DNA of 64,000 bases from Thiorhodovibrio winogradskyi (GTDB lineage: Bacteria > Pseudomonadota > Gammaproteobacteria > Chromatiales > Chromatiaceae): contig NZ_CP121472.1 in the NCBI RefSeq assembly GCF_036208045.1, positions 1,437,531 through 1,501,530 of the forward strand, in the 5' to 3' direction. A model generated the notes under the pieces. It saw nothing but the letters and a program-made list of their open reading frames with translations. It did not search any database and had not been told where the DNA came from. A program made the translations under genes and the position numbers. The stretch's first letter is position 1, and each line of letters starts with the position of its first letter. Positions 1 through 6,576 of the stretch are shown in pieces.

Positions 1-34
1 GCCATTGTTGGGTCAACCGGGATGGAGAGAGATC

Positions 35-898
35 ATGATGAGTGACAAGGCTGGAACGCAGCGCAAAGCGTCCGCTGCGGAGGTTGGAGAGGAAGCAGCC
101 TCCTCGAAGGAGGAGAGGGATGCGCGCTTGGATGTCACCAAATGGCTGGAGGAGCTTAGCTTGCGCTGGGCTAACCGGCTGGATGGGATCGCGGATCGGG
201 TCCGCGCCGAGGCGGCGGATGCCGAGACCAGGGTCTTGGACTCGCGCCAACTTGGGAGTCTGATTGCCTCGCAGTTTGACGTCCAGCTGATCGAGGATTT
301 GGGCCGGGACTACCTGGAGTGGCGCGGGATGGATGGCGTAGTCATTGAGGGGCAGTGCTTGTCCATGCTGGAGATCGCGATCAAGCAGACGGTGTCGCTG
401 CGCACCGCACGCGCATCGCCCGTCTCGGTGCCGAGCACGCGGCCTTATCGTTGGGCGGCGGCCTCTATCGCCGGGGGCGTGCTTGGCATCTGGCTCTCGG
501 GCGGTGGCAGCGGGGTAGGGACCGGGCTGTTGGCCCTGGTTGGGGCGACAGGCGCGGTTGCCGCAGTGGACTATTTCGCGCGTCAGCCGGAGGTGCGGGC
601 CTTCTCGCGGTGGCAAGGGGATGGTGGCGTCGCGCAGGCCGATTCGGGACGGAGCGCGGTAGCGCGTTCGTCTTTCCTGGGGCGACCACTGGTTTGGTTG
701 CGCACGCGTACGCGCCAAGGGACTCTGCGTTTAGTGGCTCGAATTGTTGACTTCGTGCTTGAGCCCGAGCATGCGCCCGATGCATTCTCGGATAGTCAGG
801 TGCGCGAAGATGTGGCGCGGGTTCTTCGGTTTGCGGCCATCATTGTCTTTTCGTGCCTAGAGGCCAGTGGTGACCCTGGATCAGATAGGGAGCGATAG
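35..898 (+). CDS. Unknown membrane protein
   Basis: Protein of about 287 residues that I do not recognise. The open frame reaches back to position 5, but ATG at 35 (or 38) follows a GGAGAGAGA purine tract and is the better start. The first 130 residues are charged and probably cytosolic and helical. Around residues 140-180 there is a glycine-rich hydrophobic stretch (AGGVLGIWLSGG, then LLALVGATGAVAAVDYF) that looks like a membrane hairpin. The C-terminal 100 residues are polar, with a last weakly hydrophobic segment (VLRFAAIIVFSCLEA). It is translationally coupled to the next tiny gene, so the two probably work together. No catalytic motif is visible. Confidence 0.6.
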   Translation: MMSDKAGTQRKASAAEVGEEAASSKEERDARLDVTKWLEELSLRWANRLDGIADRVRAEAADAETRVLDSRQLGSLIASQFDVQLIEDLGRDYLEWRGMDGVVIEGQCLSMLEIAIKQTVSLRTARASPVSVPSTRPYRWAAASIAGGVLGIWLSGGGSGVGTGLLALVGATGAVAAVDYFARQPEVRAFSRWQGDGGVAQADSGRSAVARSSFLGRPLVWLRTRTRQGTLRLVARIVDFVLEPEHAPDAFSDSQVREDVARVLRFAAIIVFSCLEASGDPGSDRER

Positions 899-1068
899 TG
901 TTACTGTTACTGGACAATGAAGGCGATTTGTTCCTGTTTCTGTTTCTGGTCTTGATCGGTTTTGTGGTCCCTGGGTTGATCAAGATCGTCGGTCAGCCTG
1001 CCGGCACCCTGGCCGCGCGGGCGATTCAGTCATCGGGAGACGATGTTCATTCGCATCTTGAGCATTAG
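898..1068 (+). CDS. Small single-pass membrane protein (56 aa)
   Basis: A GTG start at 898 shares its G with the TAG stop of the preceding gene, and GGGAG at 888-892 sits 5 bases upstream, a near ideal ribosome binding site. The 56-residue product opens MLLLLDNEGDLFLF and has one strongly hydrophobic segment (residues 11-30, LFLFLFLVLIGFVVPGLI) followed by a polar, His-containing tail. The overlap with the upstream gene suggests a two-gene unit, with this peptide as a membrane partner. The last 26 bases overlap the start of the DUF1848 remnant. No family recognised; support is the start context and composition only. Confidence 0.5.
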   Translation: MLLLLDNEGDLFLFLFLVLIGFVVPGLIKIVGQPAGTLAARAIQSSGDDVHSHLEH

Positions 1069-1597
1069 CCGGCGCACTGACATTCCCGCCTTTTATGGCC
1101 AGTGGTTCATCAAGCGGGTGCGGGCAGGATGGTTCGCGGTGCCTAATCCCTTCAACGCCAAACAGGTCTCGCGGATCGAGCTTCGAGATGGTCAGTTGAT
1201 CGCGGATTTGGCCCGGATGGCGGGCGAACTGTGCTTCGAGATCCAAGGCTGTGCCGAAACCATTGATCTGCGGCTCTGGGGTGTGCGGCCCGGCAAATGC
1301 ATTGACAATGACCTGATGCGACGCGTCTTCGGCCTGGCGGCTCCGGCACGCAAGGACAGGAGCCAGCGCAGGGTTTGCGGCTGTATCGAAAGCCGCGACA
1401 TCGACATGTATGACAGTTGCACCTTTGGTTGCGCTTATTGCTATGCGACACGCAGCTTTGCCACCGCCCGGCGCCATCGGCAGGCGCATGATCCCGCGTC
1501 GGAATCGCTGCTGGGTCGGTATCGGGCGCCACCGGCGACCTCGACCGGGAAGGCGGGAGCCGCGCGTGTGCCAGTGCAAGGCGACTTGTTCGGTTGA
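1043..1597 (+). pseudogene. DUF1848 protein with internal deletion
   Basis: The N-terminus (SISRRTDIPAFYGQWFIKRV, then NPFNAKQVSRIEL) and the C-terminus (CGCIESRDIDMYDSC, then a CX3CX2C cluster reading CTFGCAYC) are typical of the DUF1848 family, which usually runs to about 290-310 residues. Here the protein is only 184 residues. After residue 50 it jumps straight to the segment (LCFEIQGCAETIDL) that normally lies near residue 200, so roughly 110 central residues are missing in frame. The iron-sulfur-type cysteine cluster is kept. Either it is an in-frame deletion pseudogene or a minimal variant; loss of the central barrel portion makes catalytic function doubtful. The last 25 residues are a low-complexity tail. 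The ribosome binding site is poor (GGGAG only 3 bases from ATG). Confidence 0.65.
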
Positions 1598-1661
1598 TTT
1601 GGGACTGGGCCGCGAAGATGCAGAGCCCAGATGACGGCCCGGATAGCGATCAGGATGACGA

Positions 1662-2729
1662 TTAGGATGAGGGCGCGGCGGCCCAGTCCTCGGCTTGGGC
1701 CAGTTCCTCGTCGGTTTCCCGCATCAAGAGGGTGACGGCGTCCTTGAAGCGGGTGTCGGTGATTCTCGCCCGGTGCAGTCGGGCCATGTAGAGCGTGGCC
1801 TGACTGAAGTCGCAATCGAGCAGTTCGGCGTGGGAGAAATTGGCGTGGTGCAGGGACGCGGCGGTAAAGCGCGTGGTGCGGCAGATGGCTTGCTCAAACT
1901 GACCATTGACCAGGTTGGCCTCGCACAGGTCGGCGCGCTCCAGGGTCGCCTGGTTGAAAATGGCCTGTGGCAGCTTGGCCTTGACAAAGTGCGTGCCGCG
2001 GCAGGTGGCGCCGAGGAACATCACATATTGGCCCTGGCAGCCCTCGAAGTTCGCCGCGCTCAGATCGGCGCCGGAGAAGTTGCTCATGTTCAGCTCGGCC
2101 TGGCGAAAATCGGCCTGGCGCAGATCGCAGCCGTCGAACTGGACTTGATTGAGCGTCATGCCGGCGAAGGAAAACCCTGTCAGCAGGCAGTCGCGCAGCA
2201 GGACTTTTTCCAGGCGCGCGCCCTCCAGGCATAGGCCATCGAGCACGGCGTTTAGGAAGACCACCCGGTCGAGCACGGCCTGGCCGAGGTTGGCCTGGGT
2301 CAGGATCGCGCGGGAGAGAACCATTTTTTCCAGATGGGCGCCGCGCAGGTCGGCGCCGGTGAAATCGCTCTCCTGGCCCATGGACCAGCCGATGCGCGCG
2401 CCGGTGCAGTCGGTTCCGGCCAGCCGGGCTTGCTGCATCAGGCACATGTGAATGGTCGCGCCGCGCAGGGACGCGCCTTCCAGGTTTAGGCCCTGGATGT
2501 TCATCTGCACCCAGGAGGTGTTCGACAGATCGGCGCCGCGCAGATCGCTGTCCTTGAATCCGGTGCGCGAGATGTCCGCCCCAGCGAGCTTGGCACCGCG
2601 CAGGTCGGTGCCAAAAAAACGCGCGCCGCGCAGGTCGGCGCCGGATAGATCGATGCCGGACAGATCCATGTCCAGGGTGCGGTTATCGGCGATGGCCTTT
2701 AGGACTTGGTCGCGGGTCAAGGCGCTCAT
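1662..2729 (-). CDS. Pentapeptide-repeat protein, T6SS-associated
   Basis: Protein of 355 residues almost wholly composed of A(D/N)LXX pentapeptide repeats, starting at DLSGIDLSGADLRGARFFG and continuing to about residue 330. It should fold as a right-handed quadrilateral beta-helix. The N-terminal 20 residues (LTRDQVLKAIADNRTLDMDL) resemble the segment that precedes the pentapeptide domain of the upstream gene (LTREEVIARHAQGESLAGAI), suggesting the two arose from a common module. The ATG overlaps the stop of the DUF2169 gene (ATGA), so translation is coupled. Pentapeptide proteins of this kind often sit beside vgrG and DUF2169 genes; their exact role in the spike complex is not settled. No signal peptide. 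Confidence 0.85.
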   Translation of the reverse strand: MSALTRDQVLKAIADNRTLDMDLSGIDLSGADLRGARFFGTDLRGAKLAGADISRTGFKDSDLRGADLSNTSWVQMNIQGLNLEGASLRGATIHMCLMQQARLAGTDCTGARIGWSMGQESDFTGADLRGAHLEKMVLSRAILTQANLGQAVLDRVVFLNAVLDGLCLEGARLEKVLLRDCLLTGFSFAGMTLNQVQFDGCDLRQADFRQAELNMSNFSGADLSAANFEGCQGQYVMFLGATCRGTHFVKAKLPQAIFNQATLERADLCEANLVNGQFEQAICRTTRFTAASLHHANFSHAELLDCDFSQATLYMARLHRARITDTRFKDAVTLLMRETDEELAQAEDWAAAPSS

Positions 2730-5700
2730 GGGAGCAAGTCCTCGCGCCCCTTCTCCAGCAGCGAGCGTTTGAGCAGGGCGCCGTCCAGCCGAGTCTCGCC
2801 GAGCACCGCCTTGTAAAAGTCCACACCGAAGAGGTTGGCCAGGGTCAGATCGGTCTGCACCAGGCGGCTGCGTTTGAGTGAACCGGACATCAGGTTCGCG
2901 CCGCGCAGGTCGGCGAGTTCCAGGTTCGAGCCCTGGAAGCGCGTCTTGCGGGCGGATGCCCGCTTGAGCTTGGTCTCGGTCAGGCGGCAGTTCTCGAGGA
3001 TGGCCTCATCGAGCCGGGCGCCGGTGAAACAGGCGCCGGCGAAATCCGTGTCGCGCAAGGAGGCCTGGCGCAGGCTGGCGCCGGTGAGGTCGGCGCCGCG
3101 CAAGTCGGTGGCCTTGGAGGTGCGCAGATGATCCAGGTTGGCTCCGGTGAAGGCGACCCGCTCGCCACGACAGGCTTGGAGCAGGGTGCGGGTCAGGGTC
3201 GCTTCGACAAAGGATGCGCGGTCGAGTACGCAGCGATTGATCAGGCAGCGCGTGGCCGAGAGCCGGCGCAGGCTGGCGTCGGTCAGGTCCGCGTCCGCCA
3301 GGATGCACATGCGCAGATTGGCGCCATCCAGGCAGCTCTTGATCAGCTTGGCTTGCTCGATAATGGCCATCTCGGCGTCCACGCCGGTCAGGTTCGCGCC
3401 GTTTAGGTCGGGCTCGCGCAGGGCGGCTTGGCGCAAGCGGGCATCGCGCAGGTCGGCGCCGGCGAAGGAGGCCTGGCGCAGCATGGCCCGGTCCAAATTG
3501 GCCCCGCGCAGGGAGGCGCCGGCGAAGTCCGTTTCCCCGGCCATGCACTGAACCAACTGGGCCTGGTCGAGGATGGTCTTGGTGAACTTGGTCTTATTCA
3601 GTTGGGTCATGGTCAGGTCCGCGCCGGATAAATCCAGGCCCGACAGGTCCACGCCGGAGAGAATGGCGCCGGCGAGGCTTTCGCCCTGGGCGTGGCGCGC
3701 GATGACCTCCTCGCGGGTCAGGGGCCGAATCTTGTCCGGATCGAGCCCGTGCACCGCCAGCCTCGCCTTGGCCTCCTCCGGCGGTTCCATGGCCTTGAGC
3801 TTGGCCAGGCCCTGCTCCAGTTCCTGGCGCTTGGCGGCCAGTTGCTCCTTGCCGGCGGCGAATTGGGCGTCTGCCTCGCGGGTTCGGCTGGTGATGTCGG
3901 TGATGGCCTTGTCAAAATGGGCGGCGCGTTCCGGTGTGAGTTGTCCGGCCTGGCGCAAGGATTCCTTTTGCCCCTTGAGGGCGCTCGCGAAGGGGGCGCC
4001 GGAGGCCTGAAAGGAACCGCCTGGCTTGGCGGACAGGGCCTTGTCCACCGCGGACGGATCCTGGCCGGCGCGGCGCAGCATGTCTTTGCTTTGCTTGACC
4101 ATCTCGGCTTGGCGCGCCTGCATCCCGTCCTTGAGTGGCTGCATGCGGGCTTCAATGGTCGCGCGGACTTCCTGAATGACCCCGGGGATGATGGTCTTGA
4201 GGTCCGGCATGGCGAGCGAACCCCGCAGCGGCGAGCCGGAGGGCGCTTGGCCCGGCGCGGGCAGGACGATCTCCCGGCGGTGGGCCTCGGCCAGGGCCGG
4301 GGGCAGCAGGTCGAGCAGCCAGCCGCGCACATCCTCCTTGCGGCCATGGGCCTCGAACACCGTGCTTCCCTGGGGCAGGATGGCCGGGACCATTCTTGGC
4401 AGGGCGGCTGTCCAGGCGGCGAGCAGGCGGCTGTCCCCTTGCGCCGTCGCGGGCAGCACCACCAGGACGCTGTCGGCTGTTTTCAGCGCCTGGGCGGCCT
4501 CGGCGCCGGGTTGCTCGGTCGGTGAGGCGAGGGCGAGAATGGAGCAGCAATCACCGATTTCCTGCTCCAGGAAGATGGCCGCGAAGGGGTCCGGCGCCAC
4601 CACCAGGGGCGCGGAGGCGGCGGCGGGCAGGCCGGGCAGGTCGATCAAGGTCGCCGCGGGCAGGAAGAGCGGCGTGACATCCGAGCCGGGCACGACGACA
4701 TCCTGGTCCGGGTGCTCGGGCAGGCGGCCGTCCGCCGCGATGGGACGCAGACACAGGCCGGTGAGTGTCTTGCCGTCGAAGCGCGGCAGCCAGAGGCCGG
4801 CGGGCAGCGTTCGCGCCGGCGTCTCGGCCAGACCCCAGTCGCGGGCGTGAAAGGCCAGGGGGTCCCGCCAGGTTCCGAACCAGTGCCGTTTCCATGTCAG
4901 GTTTTCATAACCCAGTTGTTTCAGCGCCGCCCGAACGGCGTCGTCCAGATCGAGCTGTTGGCGGGCCGCGACCAGGAGCGGGAAACCCGCGTCGTGCCAG
5001 AGCCCCAGGGATGTGGGTTTCAGGAGATCATCCGGGATCTGCCCGAGCTTCTTGCGCTGGTCGTCATTGAGCGATTTCGGCAGGTTCGCGCGCATTTGAG
5101 CGATGGTGTTGTCGCGCGTCTGCTCCAGCTTGGCCTTGGTCTGGTCGGCCTTGGTCAGGGCCGCCTTGACCTTCTGTTCCATGGCGCCGAGCTTGGCGCG
5201 AAACTGGTCGAAAACGCTCAGATCCACCTCGGTGGCGTGGCCGAAGCGGGCTTGCAACTCGCGCGCCTTGGCTTCCAGGCTGTTGATGGTGCCGTGCCCG
5301 TCGGCCAGCAGTTTCGCCGACAGTTGGGCGAAGTGAGCGGTGGAGGGCAGGGGCATGGAGGGGCGGTTGCCCAGGGCTTTTTGCCGCGCATCGTCGATTT
5401 CCTTGGGGATGGAGCCCAGGCGGCGCAGCAGGGGCGTGAGTTGTTCCTTGGCCTGCTCGAAGGGCGCCATGTCGATATCGGCGCCACGGTGCAGGCGGCG
5501 GACCAGATCGTCGCGGTAGTGCTCGATGCTCTTGGGCGGGTCGTCCTGGTGCTCCAGAGCGAGCAGTAGTCGGCGGGCGTCGCCCATGGACTCATCTTGG
5601 ATGCGAGTCATGCCGCGGAAAAGGAGCAGTCCGCGCAGCAAGGAGGGAAACAGCCAAACCGTGTCTATCTGGGTGGTGATTTCGCGGAATTCTTCCGTCT

Positions 5701-6559
5701 CTCGCAGCGGCTCCGATGGCAGGGGCGCGGGCGGCCATTGGTGCGGTTTCCAGGCTTTGTCCAGCGTGGTGAAGGCGCGCAGCCGCAGTCGGGGCAGTTG
5801 GCTTTGGATGCGCTGGTGCTCGGGGTGCATCCCGGTGATTTCCAAAGGCTCCCCGCCGTGAAAAAAGCCCTTGGCCAGGAACTGGTCGTCCTGGGCCTGG
5901 TTGAAGTATTCGTAGTTCATGTTGTCGGGGAACCAGGGCCAGCGAGTCTTGAGCCAGACATCGTCATAGGTGCCCGCCTTGGCTTTGCGCTGCGGCCAGG
6001 TCTGATCCAGGGGACCGAGGCAGACGGGTTCGGGCTGGTCCGAGGGCGCGCCGATCAATCGCCCCAGGTGTTCGATATTTGGCAATGGGCGCCGGGCCAC
6101 GCCATCCGCGCCGGTCACCTCCACAGCGCCCTTGCCCAGCGGGTTACGCGCGAAGCCCTCGCCGCCAAAGGCGTGCTCCCAGGTCAGCGGCAGGGAGACG
6201 AAGGCTTGAGGATCGGTGATCCCGCCAGCTTTCCAAAATCGGTCGCCGAAGACCGCCACCTCCTTGGTGATCTCTCCCACGCGAAACCCCGCCTTGTGCG
6301 CCACGCGCGCCACGCCACCGGGGTGAAAGCAAGCCCCGGAAACCAGCACCTCGCCACGTGGTTTGGGCACGATCTGATCGATGATCGCCGGCTGCCCCAG
6401 TTGGCCGGGCACCTGGCTCCAGAGATTCTGCTCGGTGTCCAGGCTGTCCGGATCGAGCAGATCGAAATAAACCAGTCCGGCCAGGCACAACCAGGTGTCG
6501 CCGTCGATACCGATGGGCCTGAACAGCGGCGAGACGGTTTTGTCCTTGAAGACTTTCAT
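2726..6559 (-). CDS. DUF2169 T6SS adaptor fused to pentapeptide repeats
   Basis: Very long protein (1277 residues). Residues about 20-310 are a DUF2169 domain (for example LVYFDLLDPDSLDTEQNLW, HAFGGEGFARNPLGKG, RWPWFPDNMNYEYFNQAQ). DUF2169 proteins are known as adaptors that load PAAR/DUF4150 effectors onto a cognate VgrG spike. Two charged, probably coiled-coil stretches follow (about 370-490 and about 790-930), flanking an unrecognised central block rich in Leu/Ala/Pro. From about residue 945 to the end come pentapeptide repeats (SGVDLSGLDLSGADLTMTQL). It lies 17 bases after vgrG1 and overlaps the next pentapeptide gene by 4 bases, so it is the middle gene of a three-gene unit. The fusion is large for the family. 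No strong ribosome binding site is seen before the ATG, suggesting coupling to vgrG1. Confidence 0.85.
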   Translation of the reverse strand: MKVFKDKTVSPLFRPIGIDGDTWLCLAGLVYFDLLDPDSLDTEQNLWSQVPGQLGQPAIIDQIVPKPRGEVLVSGACFHPGGVARVAHKAGFRVGEITKEVAVFGDRFWKAGGITDPQAFVSLPLTWEHAFGGEGFARNPLGKGAVEVTGADGVARRPLPNIEHLGRLIGAPSDQPEPVCLGPLDQTWPQRKAKAGTYDDVWLKTRWPWFPDNMNYEYFNQAQDDQFLAKGFFHGGEPLEITGMHPEHQRIQSQLPRLRLRAFTTLDKAWKPHQWPPAPLPSEPLRETEEFREITTQIDTVWLFPSLLRGLLLFRGMTRIQDESMGDARRLLLALEHQDDPPKSIEHYRDDLVRRLHRGADIDMAPFEQAKEQLTPLLRRLGSIPKEIDDARQKALGNRPSMPLPSTAHFAQLSAKLLADGHGTINSLEAKARELQARFGHATEVDLSVFDQFRAKLGAMEQKVKAALTKADQTKAKLEQTRDNTIAQMRANLPKSLNDDQRKKLGQIPDDLLKPTSLGLWHDAGFPLLVAARQQLDLDDAVRAALKQLGYENLTWKRHWFGTWRDPLAFHARDWGLAETPARTLPAGLWLPRFDGKTLTGLCLRPIAADGRLPEHPDQDVVVPGSDVTPLFLPAATLIDLPGLPAAASAPLVVAPDPFAAIFLEQEIGDCCSILALASPTEQPGAEAAQALKTADSVLVVLPATAQGDSRLLAAWTAALPRMVPAILPQGSTVFEAHGRKEDVRGWLLDLLPPALAEAHRREIVLPAPGQAPSGSPLRGSLAMPDLKTIIPGVIQEVRATIEARMQPLKDGMQARQAEMVKQSKDMLRRAGQDPSAVDKALSAKPGGSFQASGAPFASALKGQKESLRQAGQLTPERAAHFDKAITDITSRTREADAQFAAGKEQLAAKRQELEQGLAKLKAMEPPEEAKARLAVHGLDPDKIRPLTREEVIARHAQGESLAGAILSGVDLSGLDLSGADLTMTQLNKTKFTKTILDQAQLVQCMAGETDFAGASLRGANLDRAMLRQASFAGADLRDARLRQAALREPDLNGANLTGVDAEMAIIEQAKLIKSCLDGANLRMCILADADLTDASLRRLSATRCLINRCVLDRASFVEATLTRTLLQACRGERVAFTGANLDHLRTSKATDLRGADLTGASLRQASLRDTDFAGACFTGARLDEAILENCRLTETKLKRASARKTRFQGSNLELADLRGANLMSGSLKRSRLVQTDLTLANLFGVDFYKAVLGETRLDGALLKRSLLEKGREDLLP

Positions 6560-6576
6560 GGTCGCGGACTGAATGC

